DNA of 64,000 bases from Sclerodactyla briareus (Eukaryota > Echinodermata > Holothuroidea > Dendrochirotida > Sclerodactylidae): the NCBI GenBank assembly GCA_026419785.1, contig JAODTK010000987.1, forward strand, positions 116,001-180,000, read 5' to 3'. The notes under the pieces were generated by a model, which searched no databases, had not been told where the DNA came from, and was given only the letters and a program-made list of their open reading frames with translations. The translations under genes and the position numbers were made by a program. Below, piece after piece: positions 22,390 through 34,413 of this stretch. How positions within the stretch are numbered: position 1 is the stretch's first letter; each line of letters starts with the position of its first letter.

Positions 22390-22870
22390 ACTGTCCATTG
22401 GTTTCGTTTCCCTTCGATTTGGTAAACTTGAGACTTTTGAAAGTTTTTTTCCTGGATGAGCTTGATGATAGTCTTCGCTGTTTTATGTTTGGTTTCGAAT
22501 TCCATCAATATAGTAGCATTTTTCACAACGTGAGCACCGAATGTGTTAATAGTAGTCTTTTTTTATCGGTTCCTTCCTCGTGGAAGGAGGAATCAGGCAG
22601 GGGTGCGCCCTCAGTCCTTATGTACTATTCATTTCATTCCCAAATTTGCTCGCTGAGAGCGTTATTCATGGAGCACTATTACAGATTCGCAAATATTTGG
22701 CCTTGACATTGAGATTATACAATATTGATAATGTTTAGTCTTCATCGCAGGCAGTAGCCCTCACTCGCTTAGGAAAATTAGTTGATGTTCTAGACAATAT
22801 GATATAAAATATCCTCTGGTCTTGATAACAACTATAATTTGATATCCCATCTCCTTCCACGAAACGAATT
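22390..22870 (+). mobile_element. LINE RT fragment, L1/Tx1-like
   Basis: One frame reads PFDLVNLRLLKVFF and then FHQYSSIFHNVSTECVN, matching 'aFDsv.w..l' and 'fi.wi..lY.nvst.V..nG' of L1/Tx1-type RTs. Shifting frame, VEGGIRQGCALSPYVLFI (about 22580-22630) is the 'RGvRQGCPLSPyLF' motif. Later SSGLDNNYN resembles the post-'YADD' 'SGLkiNy.Kt' block, with the Asp-Asp box itself decayed. Neither 5' part nor tail is found. Clade is inferred from motif style. Confidence 0.6.
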
Positions 22871-22929
22871 GTTCTCATTGTGTCTCAGGCGGTTAAGGTT
22901 TAGGACTTAACTCACACGATGGCAAGGAT

Positions 22930-24010
22930 TTGTATCGAAATCCGAAGCAAAGAGTTTCGGGCCGGCGATTTGTAATATTTTAAAAAGGATTTTTCTCCGG
23001 AATATTAAAAACTGTGTATAACCCGGACTACCCTCACGAAAGATTAACCCGAAAATATACCGATAACTTTTCCATTTTTTTATATTTTCAACTGCTAAAA
23101 TTGCTGAACCTCTCCTTACTGTTCTATCTTTTAATAAGAAACTAATACAAGTATGAACAAGAACTCCCAAGAAATATAAACCGAAATATGACTCGAATAA
23201 CTTTCCGTTTTCCAATTGTGAAAATTCTATATTTTAAAATGTAGGTTGCTGAACACAAAATTTCAGACTATGAAGAAACTGTATTGGGAAGTAGACAAAA
23301 AAATCAAAGGTCGAGTCTGCGAGAAATCCCCTAGATATATGACCCAAATACTACCCAATTAACTTTTCCCATTCTTTAATTGTTATATTTTCACCTGTAA
23401 CTGCTGAAACAGTTCCCGACTAGTCTGTATTTCATAATGATATAAAACTTTCATAGAAAAACCTCAATGCTGATGAACAGAACTCCTACAAGAAATATAA
23501 ACCGAAACAACTCGAATACCTTTTTCATTTTCCATTGTAAATATTTTATTTTACTGAGAGCGTGATGACACACTCCCAGACTGTTCTATCTTTTATAATT
23601 AAATGAAATGTTTGCATACAAGGGGGAAAACTCAATGCTATGAACAGAAATCCTCGATGATATTAAACAGAGCATACCCGCTTAACGTTTTTTTTGTCAT
23701 TCTTTCATTATAAATGTTTTATATTTTCAACTGTAAGCTAGCTCACTGACAAAATTCCCGACTGTTCTATCTTTTTTAGTGAAAATACAACGTTGTATGA
23801 GAAGTACCCAAAAAGCAAAACAAAGACACTCAGTTGCTATTAAAAAAACTCCCCCAGAAGTATAAACCAACATATGACTCAGGTAACTTTTCTTTCTCCA
23901 ATTGTTAATGCTACAAATTTCAACTGTTCCATCTTTCATCGCGAGAACTTAATATAAAATAGAAAAACCCAATGCTATGAAAAGAAACTCCCCCAAAGAA
24001 AAATAAACTT
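22930..24010. repeat. Satellite-like tandem array, unit about 160 bp, about 6 copies
   Basis: The anchor (G)ACTGTTCTATCTTTT recurs near 23118, 23419 (decayed), 23580, 23761 and 23923, i.e. spacings of about 150-180. Each unit also carries an AACTCCCxCAAGAAATATAAACCGAA block, a TGACTCGAATAACTTTTCCATTTTCCAATTGT block and a TATTTTCAACTG block. Copies are heavily diverged. There is no coding potential. Confidence 0.8.
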
Positions 24011-24295
24011 TTGGTTAAATGGAAACGTGAACCCTTACGATGTGCATCTTAATAGTTATAATACTTCTCATTTAAGCCGGCTCCTGTATATATTTCACTT
24101 GTTTATCATGTAAATATTATCGATTCGTCAAACTTGTACATGCGCTAAAATCTTTGAATAAATGCAATGATAATAAATTTAACCTATATTTGTGCACGTA
24201 AGCTATTTTCTTTCCCTGGACGAAGTCAAGGAAATTTATGCAGTCAGACAGTGTGCGTGCGTGTGTGTATTTTATGTGTGTGACGCCTAAAAACC

Positions 24296-25770
24296 TGTCC
24301 ACACTGGATACATTCCGTTCCGTGCCGTCACGTCACGTCACGATCAATTTCGATCACCTTTGAACGGTTAATCAATGGCGCTGTTCCCCACTGGGTGCGT
24401 TTTTTCAGTCAGGTTCAATACTTCAAAAAGTTGACGTCATGTACGTTCAGAAGAAGAAGTGACGTACGGATCGATCGGTCAAGTTTGAGTCTCGCCATGT
24501 TTTAATGCTAATTCTGAAAAAATGAGCAGAAAGACAGCTCAGCGGCTATACAAGGGAGAAAAGGGGTACACTATTCACAAGTGAAACTAGTGCTTCCGGG
24601 GGTGGGGATAGAGTAGGCTGGTGGGGAATGGAAGGAAAGGAGGGGGTTTGAGGGGTGGTAGCATATAAGGAGTATTCAATTAGAATTAATCAGAATATTA
24701 TATCTCACCAGGCGCGGTTCTACGGGGGGGCGGCGGGGGGGCGGTAGGGGGGGCTTCAGCCCCCAAAATCCTCCCAAGCCCCCCCCCCAAAAAAATCCTG
24801 GATGGGAATCTATCTTATTACCACAGGCCAGACAGCGAAGTCCCACAATCAGGGATTCCCTTCAATAAGTAGGCATCTCTAAAAACTTTCTGTCAACCAG
24901 AACCTGATCATGCCTCAAATGGGAGGATTATCCAACACACAGATGGAAGCGAGAGAGTCCGTTTCCGGTGATCTGGCAGTCCGAGCTTTCAAAAATTTCT
25001 TGTACGATACGCGCCAACCTATGGTGGCGCTCCGCTTAGAAGTCTACAAACTATTAGCCCCCCAAACTATTTCCTTAAACCGCGCCTGTATCTAAAATGG
25101 ACAGACCACAGGTGATAGTAGAACGACGGTGGAGGTGGGGGGGGGGGGGGGGGTGGGGGAGGGGATGCACCCCAATATTCGATATTGGGTGTGTGGCCTA
25201 TGTGAGTCATTCTCCCCCAATGATCCAGGCATGCGTAGCCTGCTAAGACAGACGATATGAAGAGCCATTCCCAAAATAGAGGGGCTATCGCTCTTAGTAT
25301 ATATACCGCGGTCGAATTCACTCAACATACCGGCCTGCAGGGACCCCCAAAAAAATGGGATTTGCTCATTACGATTACAGGTGACGTAGATGTCAGTCAG
25401 TTCATGTTGGTTGTGTCGTGTGTGTGCGAAAACAGAACCTCTGTTAACAATTCATCCAGCAATCAAACATTATACATCACACCCACTACTCTGAATTGCC
25501 AGATTGGGAATGGTCTGGACATACATTCTTCAGACGGAAATATTCGAATCTGATATGAAATTCAGACCTTACTTTGGCCACTGGTTGCGATATGCAATAA
25601 GAAATAGATTTTAACCTTCACCAAACGATTTATTGGTCGAAATTTTATTCCCAGTAGCATTGACGGATACGGGAAGACGGATTCTGTTCGGGACAGGCGG
25701 TGTCGACGGGTATCCGTAGTCGTACGGAAATAAATTGACGTGACGGAACGGAACGTATCCAGTGTGGACA
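24296..25770. mobile_element. Inverted-repeat DNA element, about 1.48 kb, superfamily unassigned
   Basis: The left end TGTCCACACTGGATACATTC, continuing CGTTCCG..CGTCACGTCA (24296-24340), is the inverted complement of the right end TGACGTGACGGAACGG, continuing AACGTATCCAGTGTGGACA (25735-25770). Over about 35 bp the ends differ at few positions. No transposase is seen inside, so it is non-autonomous. I could not find a convincing target-site duplication. It contains a nested MITE (24709-25088) and poly-G/poly-C tracts. Confidence 0.75.
24709..25088. mobile_element. Nested hAT-like MITE, 380 bp
   Basis: The left terminus CAGGCGCGGTTCTA and right terminus TTAAACCGCGCCTG are inverted repeats of about 12 bp. 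Flanks TATCTCAC (24701-24708) and TATCTAAA (25089-25096) match at 6 of 8 positions, as expected for the 8-bp duplication of hAT elements. The left end continues into a GGGGGGGCTTCAGCCCCC palindromic segment. It has no transposase. It sits inside the larger inverted-repeat element and is therefore younger. Confidence 0.65.
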
Positions 25771-26829
25771 TTGTGGACATGCCCTTACCCTGTTAAACAC
25801 GATAACTCAACCCCACTGAATGGATGAAGCTCGTACTGGTATATGAGTTCATAATCCATATTTTTGGGGGTCAGGTCAAACGTCATCTGAGGTCAAAGAG
25901 AAGAGGTATGAAAACTGTTAACCCAGAAAGTTAATGTTTTATAATTGTTGGTTTGATCAGGTTTGAAAATTGGTATGCAGCTTTGCTTATGGGGAGGAGT
26001 CCCATGAAACTCTGTTTTAGTGTAAACCGGGCTAGTTTTGGAGCACGAAGGGGGATTATGTGGAAAAAGTTATATTTCAGCAAGTTTAGTTTTAACAATA
26101 CCTCACCTGGGTTGGTGTGAAATTCATTTACTTTGTATGTGAGTCCCCCAGGAAGAGTACTACATGATTCCTAAAGTAAATCTAGTAGTATAAGCATGTG
26201 GAGTTGACCATGCTTAGCTTGATTAAGTCGGATCAGTCAGGGACATCACTGACTTTCGGATTTTTCGGCTAGTATTCACGGGGTTTACTTCTCTTCATTT
26301 TGATTGATTGCCTGCCGTTGAGGAATCAATATTCGTTCATTCATACAGAATGCTTAGATTAGACACTTTTCCAGGTGCGTTTGCTTGAAGTCGACTCTGA
26401 GACATTGCCGGAGCACGCAGAGGCACAAATAGAATGAAAATCGCCTGTATATGGTCCCGAGTGACGGGACACTTTTAAAAGAATTCGTTCAAATTTTCGA
26501 AGGGTTCCAAATATCCAATACACCACAGGAAATACACCCGACTGGTAGAGTAGGGTTGGTACATGTATTATTTTAAATCGATCGACGTTCTGAATTATTT
26601 AAAACAAAGATTTCAAGTTCCAAAGGCCGTCAAGTGGCTTACATCCGATCTTAGACCTTGCTAGAAAGCGGACGCTGTGCAGTACGTAAAGATGACCTAT
26701 GCATCATCCATGTCCACCAAATCCTCATGGCTCAGCATCCTCATATACCTTTTTTTTAACTGAAACACAATAAATAACCTCTTGATTTAACACAGCTCCA
26801 GTGTCCCAACTATATCCTTCATGTGATTG
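25771..26829. other. No gene recognised; GGTCA-type intronic repeats
   Basis: A GGTCAGGTCAAACGTCATCTGAGGTCA segment at 25871-25897 belongs in style to the GACCTT/GGTCA repeats elsewhere in the window. The rest is unremarkable, with a T8 run before the next LINE. Confidence 0.4.
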
Positions 26830-29594
26830 TTTTCATTTTAGGCTGAGTTTGACGGCCTTTGTCCACTTCCAGCATCCCTGTCAGCGCCTCTTCTGAATTT
26901 GATCTCTGTGTGCTGACTTTCAACTTCTCTGGGCTCAAGTCTATCGTCCTCCTGACTAAGGTGTTCGGTTGTGTTAACCGTTCGCCCAATTTAATAATCA
27001 TGAGGGCCTTCGATTCTCGCATCTCACTATGCTGTTGAATTACTAATTCAACGATATAACGACGGTGAAATTGCCTATACTGGCGTGATTTCAATGTGCA
27101 TAAGAGAAGGCTCATACACTCTAACGGCTCTGATAGAGCTGGTGTCGAAGTTGAGTCTTTTGCTATTACCAATGGTCTCACCCAGCGCATCAATTCTCCC
27201 ACCCGTCTCCCAGATCGGCCTCGGACTCTGCTACTTGTTGGATCTCTTTCTCACTACTCAGCCCCTTTTTTACAGTCCAGCCACTGTTTTGCCCCTATTG
27301 GCTCCTCCTACCATGCAGTCATTCCCTGTCTCATTCAATCTACTCCTATTGCCAGCTCCCCACCAAAGGCCAAACTCTGGAACTACTCCAAAGCGACTGG
27401 TTTGGTCTTCGTGATTTTTTTTCAGTCCTTCCCTTGGTATGAAACTACCTTCTCATCTGGACCCTCTACCTCTGCTTCTGCTATTCGGAAATTTATTGCT
27501 TTTAGGAATGAACACTTTTATTTCCCTACACTTTAAGCGCATGCTCCCTTTCATCACCTTCATGGTTCAGACCTCATGTACTACTGCGTCCAGGAGAAGA
27601 ACCGACTTTATCGAGTTGCTATCTTCTCCTTCAACTGATTCCCGTCAAGCCTATGTTACACTGCTCGTAATGTGTGCTCTGAGACTATCGATTAGGCAAC
27701 AAATCTTTCTTCCCGTATGGCTAATAAACTTTCACCCTGCCCATCTGGTAGTCGTTCATTTGTCGCTGGCCATCTGTTCCCAGAACTTCTGTAATTCCAA
27801 ATTCCCTCCGCTGGTCAAAACTGATGGCTCTTTTGCTAGTGATGCCACCTCTAAAGCTAATACTTTCCGTGCTATTCTCTTCTAATTCAACTATGAACAC
27901 AGATGCATCATCTTTACTCCTCTTTTGGCCAGCTTTTTGTGGAAACGATCTTTGATGTTGTTTTCACTACTCGTATGGTCCGCCAAACACTCAAAAGTTT
28001 AGACATCAATAAGGCATCTGGTCCCTGATGTCAATTCCTCCGGGTCTCCCTGATGTGCCCCCGAACGTGGCCTATCCTTAGCAAGCTTTACCGCCTTTGT
28101 TATTCTATGGGATGCTTACCCTCTGTGTGGAAACATGCTCATGTCTGCCCAGTCCTAAAAAGGGTGACACCCCACCCCCTCCCATTACAGGCCGATTGCC
28201 ATCACCTCGGTCCTCTCCAAGTTTATGAACATAGAAACCAGCATGTTTTTTGAACTTTCTTGAGTTTCACTCTCATCATCAGTGACCACCATTAGGTTTC
28301 CGGCATGGCCGATCTACTCGGGGGGACCTACTATCTTTGTCACCAATCATTGGGCCCAAGCCATTGAGTTTTTTCGGTGAAAGTAGGGCCTATAGCCCTT
28401 GAGATCTCGAAGGCCTTTGACCGTGTTTGTCACGCCGACTCCTTGCCAATTAACTTCTTTGTTTTCAGGGCCCCTTTCTAACCTCTGTGACGGCCAGTTT
28501 TCTTACCTGGTCCGCTCTATCTCTGTAGGGTTGATGTGCGCTCTATCCGAAACCTCCGTATCAATGCTGGGTGTTCCTCAAGGTGTGTTTTCTCTCCTAC
28601 ACGCTTTCTCTTTTTATCAATGTCGCTTAGCTCTACCTCCTATAGTATTCACTTCATTTGCTGATGATTTCTACCCTTCACCAATCTCTTGTTTCCTCGC
28701 CCACGGAGCGGAACGATTTTATTACAACCGTTCCCTAGTTGTCAAATCAGGCTGAACAATTGATCCTTCATTCTATTTAACTGGGGCACTGCTAATCTGG
28801 ATGACCTGCAACCAACTACTAAACTCGAACTTGTGATCTGGTCGGCGTGTTTCTGATTCACCAGCTATTTTCATGGATGACCAGATCATCCCTCAGTCTA
28901 CTTCTCTATTCTTGGTATGGAAGCAGCAACAACCTGTCCTGAACTCCCATATCAAGTCTATCGCTACTAATTCTTCTGAAAAGTGGGCGTCTTATTTCCG
29001 CAACAAGGAAATAAGGTACTTCACCCCACAACAGTACTTCTGCTTCAAAGCCCAAATTCGCTGCCTAATGGAATATTGTTTGCCCAGTTGGGGTGTAGCT
29101 TCGCCATCCTCTCTCAGTCCGTGATCGTATCCAGAGAAAGCATCCGTCTCATAACACTGATGATCCTCTTACCCCTCACTTGAATCTCTATCGCAGATCT
29201 GTATCATCTCTCTCTGCTCCTTTACCGTTACTTTTATGGTCCAATTCTCTTTTGAGCTTGGGGATGCTGTTCCTCCTTTAACTCGAGTTACTCGCCATAC
29301 TCGCTCTTCTTCTGCCAGCCACCCGTTTCGGTCACATCTTCCACGTCATCGCACCGAGACCTATCTCGCTACTTTTTTCCTCGCACTTCGCGTGCCTGGA
29401 ATAGGCTTCCTCGGGATTATTTCCCTCCTGTTTTGACCTCCAGCGGTTCAAGAGTAGAATCAACAAGCTGGAATCTCTCCCTTTCTTTTAGTTCCCTGTG
29501 CTTGGGGGTTGCCTTTTTTTGTTTAGGCGCTTATGGGTTCGCCCTTCCTCATGTCCCTTTTGTGTTAAAAAAACAAAAAAAAAAAAAAAAAAAA
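26830..29594 (+). mobile_element. LINE, Jockey-like, EN to RT with poly(A) tail
   Basis: The most complete retroelement here. Endonuclease remnants come first: 'CVNRSPN' style block (about 26965-26990), 'DFNVHKRRLIHSNGSDRAG' (27085-27140), ESFAITNGLTQRINSPTRLP and LDLFLTTQP. The linker follows, including KLWNYSKA (about 27380-27405) and TASRRRTDFIELLSSPSTDS (27585-27650). RT motifs follow: WPILSKLYRLCYSMGCLPSV and WKHAHVCPVLKK, then EISKAFDRVCHAD style block, 'NAGVPQGVFSLLH' (28555-28600) and FTSFADDFYPSP (28650-28690) with the catalytic ADD. The C terminus leads to an A-rich tail (29567-29594). Length of about 2.8 kb implies 5' truncation. Frames break many times, so it is inactive as read. 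No target-site duplication was resolved. Confidence 0.9.
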
Positions 29595-29984
29595 TATGGT
29601 AAGTTCTATACCTATCAGCGCTATCACAAGTTTCCGTAACTTTAAGCACAAGCACGATGCAGATCCATTGTCAAAAGCGAGTCTAAATTCCCTCATTCAG
29701 ATCATTTTTGTTTGTGTAAGTACGCACTCGTAATCGGCCCCTTTCGCTGAACGCTAATATTTCCCTTCCTGGATTAGTTCCACGAAACTGTTCTATTATC
29801 GTCTTGCTATGTACGTTTCGTCGAGAAGCGTGTCCGCCTCGCACTCCAGTTTGGTCCGGGACTGTATCAGTTTATTAGAAGCGGGGATTATATTCATACT
29901 CAATGGATAAGGATGTTGAGTGTTGCATATTCCTATATGCTATTGGCCATGATGTGATTTCATGTCGATAGGTACCATGGTCAT

Positions 29985-30330
29985 TTTGCTACAAGCCGAG
30001 TGGTTGGCACAGTTGGTAAAAGCGTCGGCCTTCCACCCTAGAGACCGGGGTTCGATTCCCGGTCGGTCATACCAATACTTCCAAAATGGTACCTGTCGCC
30101 CTCTCGCTGAAGCTCAGCACGATGGATTTGAGCAGAGACAAACGAGGGGGTAGACACTAGGGAGTATTCCGTGTAGGGACCTGGTGGGGGATGATTCGCA
30201 GCTGATAATAGGTGAAGTAGCCAGGTCCCGCATCATACTGGGCCTTGAATAGGTTCGATCCTCGGCTGGCACGGGATTACATGAGAAACAAAACAATCGC
30301 GCCATCGACCCATATATATTATGAAGCACC
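29985..30330 (+). mobile_element. tRNA-derived SINE, copy 1
   Basis: The Pol III A box TGGCACAGTTGGTAAAAGCG lies at 30007-30026 and the B box GGTTCGATTCC at 30049-30059, within a tRNA-like head (GCCGAGTGGTTGG to CCCGGTCGGTCA). A non-tRNA body follows with GGTACCTGTCGCCCTCTCGC, GACAAACGAGGGGG and GGGACCTGGTGGGGGATGAT. Two further copies lie in this window (46.56-46.87 kb minus, 63.28-63.56 kb plus). The anticodon arm is not preserved well enough to name the parent tRNA. Confidence 0.8.
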
Positions 30331-32225
30331 TTTGTACTTTCTAGGACACAATACTCTATTGATCCTAAATTGATTAAACTATTCTCTCAAATATCCATGG
30401 TGAATTTTGTGGGGGGGGTTGTTCGGTTTTTTTGGTTTGATTCCCCGATGAGCACAATCGCAGCATTCCCTTTGTTGATCATCTTGGTCATTCAAATCTC
30501 CGATGAAATATTGAAGGAAAGCAATCACCCTTTCTATTTTGTGACAATAATCACGAAAAGTGACGAAACCCCTCATGGCTTTTTACTTTCGATGCATTGT
30601 TCTGTTCGGCTTACCTCTCCCTAACTTTCTCTTTCTCTTTAGACAAGCAAACAGTTGAACTCATTCTTTCAATATTGCCAGCCCTATGTTTCCCACCAAA
30701 ATCGAACTTTTGGTTTGAATAACATATTCTTAAATATAGTTGAGTCTTCGTCACATTAGGCAGCGGATCTGATTGTCTGATCGATGATTTAGAATTTCGA
30801 CGGATACCACCAGATCTGTCAATATGGGTCAATTATTTGCATGGTGCTAATTTACCTTATTCCTCAGTGTCAGCGAGGCGCCAATCCTCTCTATCCTCGG
30901 CATATGACATGCAGTTTTTTCATAACTCTCGATAAAACCTGCGAGGCTGTGAAGATTCCACAGACTTGGTGGCATCTATCTTGTTAACTTTCAAAATCAA
31001 CTTGTTCCTGGGCACAGCGGTTGTTCGACCCCCAAAGTGGCTGAAGGGGGGTATGACTTAACGGCGAACAGCTCGCTCTATATTGAATTCGCCTTGGCTA
31101 GAACATGAAGGGCCACTATAAATTCCAGCAAAACTCTCATATTGTCATTTCGCCGATCATTGGTACACATACTAGGTGAGTTCGTAATGAAGCATTGTAT
31201 TTGCGTGTTAACGTGCGCTTGGCATTGAATTAGACAGAAACTCCTAATGATCATTTCTTTCAACTACCGATAAATCTCCTATAGGTCTTGACCACGTTAG
31301 CAAGTCAAACCTACGTTAGTTTAACCATTAACGCAGTCCGTCGTGAGTTGGTAGAGTGGGTAACATTATCCATGTTAGATTGCATCTCTCATACAAACAT
31401 TATATTCACAACTTAAGTCATTCAATAGTTTGCTCAGACTTTGTTTTGTGAGGTTTTTTTTGTTGTTGTTTTTTTTTTGTTCTGCGAATATGGTATATAT
31501 AGCCATTTTGACGTTAATAACTCCAACAAGCTCATATTTACCGCTTCTATGAATGAAAAAAAATATTCTCTTGTTTTCCTCATTCGACTGTGAATAGCAT
31601 TTTTATACGATAAGACATTTTACACAAGAAACGTCATAAGGAAAACCACAGGCTGTATGATCTTATCCATTTACATGACGCGTTACAAGATTGCAGTATA
31701 TTTTGTTTCACGCGAGGTCGTTTGGATAGTTAGTTATTCGTTGTGTTCCAGCATGGAGCCAATTGGTAAGCTCGGCTGGTTGGCTCGCTTGAATGACTCG
31801 ACTTGAATTATGTTTGTGGGATTTCCCGTCTGCACACTCGCGTGAACGTAAACTAAAAGTACAGCGGAGACATATTCCAACTAAACTATGACATTTTATA
31901 TGTTCCGCCTTTTGACCTAATTTTAGCTTATCTTTGAATGTATTTCAATATTTTGGAACGCCACCGAGAGAGTTCGGCTTAACGATTGAAATGTGAATAT
32001 TTTTTCAGATGAAATGCGAAAGACTGTTGAATTTATACCTAAAAATAACGGTAACCTACTGACAGATAACCCCCAAGGCTGTGTTACCACGAGGCAGGCG
32101 CGGGTGCCGGCCCGGGAACGGGTGACAAAATTCGACCTAACGTATTTCCTATCTAGGCCGTTTCCACGACGTGGGCGCGTGCCCCGCCTCCTGGAAACAC
32201 AGCTTTGGGGTTATCTGTTCGTAGG
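30331..32225. other. No gene recognised
   Basis: Short frames and homopolymer tracts (G9 near 30411, T-rich 31451-31482). A tRNA-like A-box match, GAGTTGGTAGAGTGGGTAA, occurs at 31344-31362 without a convincing B box. Confidence 0.3.
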
Positions 32226-32462
32226 CTACCGGTACTTGTGTAACTTTTCAGGAAACAATGTAACAACATTGTGCCTGAGAGTCATTGATTGGATTAGAAA
32301 TCCAGTTTGTGTGGTCGCATTCACCCGATCTTGATCGACCGTTAGAGTAGAATCTGCATTGACGTGTACATGATCCCCGAATATAAACCTGTAATAACGT
32401 TGTGGGGTTAGTACTGAGATGGTAATTAAAACGTAAGGAAAGAAGAAACTAAGTCGGAACAT
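32226..32462 (-). CDS. Candidate secreted-protein N-terminal exon (weak)
   Basis: The minus-strand frame begins MFRLSFFFPYVLITISVLTP, a good signal-peptide-like start (n-region R, long hydrophobic core), then FGDHVHVNADSTLTVDQDRV with NATTQ (N-glycosylation sequon). The end, EKLHKYR, overlaps a possible CACAA|GTACC donor. No family is recognised. It may be chance, as 78 codons is not significant in this DNA. Confidence 0.2.
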   Translation of the reverse strand: MFRLSFFFPYVLITISVLTPQRYYRFIFGDHVHVNADSTLTVDQDRVNATTQTGFLIQSMTLRHNVVTLFPEKLHKYR

Positions 32463-32499
32463 TTTGAAATGAAAATAACAATCTCTATATTCCTAATTT

Positions 32500-32627
32500 T
32501 ATATAACAGTGTTTGGGATATGAAAACAAATATTTATTTGCAAAATTTCGCGATTATTTACACAATCTGTTTGTCCACCTGATGCACTAAAATCACCAAA
32601 ACATATATATATATCTATATATATATA

Positions 32628-32706
<79 letters not shown>

Positions 32707-32707
32707 T

Positions 32708-32745
<38 letters not shown>

Positions 32746-33290
32746 GATATATATATATATATATATATATAGTTTTAGTATTCACGATTCAGAGCATTGG
32801 CTCCTGAGCTGGAAAATATTAATATTAAATTATCTTAATAGAATAATAATTTCAACTGTGGGGCAAGGAGTGATTTAAAAAATATATATAATTTCGAATT
32901 CAAATGTAAAACATCTTTTATGAATACCCCGTCGGAAAAATTTGAACTAACATTTTCTTCCATAGGCTATTTCATATTTCCGTAGTCTATAACTGTGATT
33001 GGAGATGAAAAACAATATTTTTAATTTGACAATTCATTGACACAATTTGTTCGTCCACCTGACGACATGAAATCACAAAACATAGTATATAGCTTTAGTA
33101 TTTACTATTCAGAGCAATGGCTCTCATGCTGGGAATCATGACAATGAAAATTACTTGTGAAATTTCAACACTGATTTCTCTGATAGGCTAATTCCAGATG
33201 CGGTGCAAGGAGGGGAACATTTTTTTTATGTATATAACTTTCGAAATTATGAAAATTGTAATTACCTAAAATGTTTGGAATGTTCATCTG
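32500..33290 (+). repeat. Tandem duplication, one copy with a large (AT)n expansion
   Basis: Copy 1 (about 32500-32950) and copy 2 (about 32985-33290) share CACAATcTGTTtGTCCACCTGA (32561 and 33041), AAATCACCAAAACAT, AGxTTTAGTATTxACxATTCAGAGCA and GxGGxGCAAGGAG, in the same order. Between the second and third anchors copy 2 has only about 10 bp (AGTATAT), while copy 1 has about 165 bp of AT repeats. Many point differences show an old duplication. Confidence 0.8.
32603..32771. repeat. (AT)n microsatellite, about 165 bp
   Basis: An almost pure TATATATA tract, interrupted by TATCTATAT, TATTATAT, TAATATAT and TAGATATA variants. It arose inside copy 1 of the flanking duplication. Confidence 0.95.
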
Positions 33291-34400
33291 CCATTTTATA
33301 ACGGACAGCAGATTATGAATCACAAATGTGAGGCAGGGGTAATATCACAATCGTGAACCTAACCCTAAACATAATGTTTTACTAAACCTGTCTATCGGAC
33401 GGTCTATAGGGCGTCCGGTAGTCGCTATTCACGGACAAGCCATATTTTCCTAGCAGTTGAGAGGCTCTTCAAAATCCTGCATAATCATATGTCCTTCACA
33501 CATCACACGAAATTAACAGTGTATGTTTTTTTTTTAAACAGAAGTATGACAAATAATTGCTCCCTGTTTATCTTTCATTGTCAATTTTTACTGCATGAAC
33601 TTCCGACTTCAAAATTTAGAATTGCGATGTGTTGTAGCGCCACGCCGCTAGCCACCTAACTCGGGGGTCTGTATGGGGTTCCCTGAAGGTTTGCATATGG
33701 CCTGTCACGTGAAGAGTTATCGGTCAATTTTTCATGCCCTTCTTCACTGTCCTCGGTTTTGGAGATTACAGTAGACCGTCACATGCTGGATGAGTGCAAA
33801 GGGAGAGTGTCACCAAGGAGAGGTTTTTAAAAAGTTGAGTGACTGTGAGCCTGTATTTAGTTTATTAGATTTTAATAGTATATAGTATAGGTTCAATTTA
33901 TTCCAATACCCATTAGACGGCTGCGGGCCCCATGACGTCGATTAAAATTACCTACTTAAGACTTTTAGTCTGAAAAAGTGGCTGGTACCTGATTACCGAT
34001 ATTTTGGAATCCGAACAGTTCGTTGTTTGCGATTCAAAACAAGTCCTTATGATGTCGGGTATTGTGGAATGACTACAATGAGGTGACTACAAGTCCTTCC
34101 TACTAATAGTTATAGGATAAAAAAATATTCGGTGCGGACACCGGGGTGAATTTCGAACTTGAGAAAAGATGTGGAAGCCTGGTGTACACCGGAGTGAAGT
34201 GCAAACGTCATGGGAACGAAGATATAGAGAAGAATGGGTAACACACTTGTAATGTTCGAACACTTTATATGAACTGACCGAAAGTGATGTTAGGGGGCAA
34301 TGCAATGGTTAAACCATGCATACATGGGACAATACTCAAGTAAAAGGGGTCACTAAATTCGACAGTGCCTTCAGGTGGATGCACTGCCCTGAAAATTGAG
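33291..34400. other. No gene recognised
   Basis: AT-rich DNA. GGACGGTCTATAGGGCGTCCGGTAG at 33399-33423 contains a small inverted pair (GGACG/CGTCC). The minus-strand stretch just left of the next LINE may include its 3' UTR, whose limit I cannot fix. Confidence 0.3.
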
Positions 34401-34413
34401 ACGAAGGCACTTA

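Noticed and set aside
26819-27202. 127-codon minus-strand frame
   Set aside because: It lies opposite the endonuclease part of the plus-strand Jockey-like LINE and is its shadow.
31344-31362. tRNA-like A-box match
   Set aside because: No B box at the right distance and no clover-leaf; the match is most likely chance.
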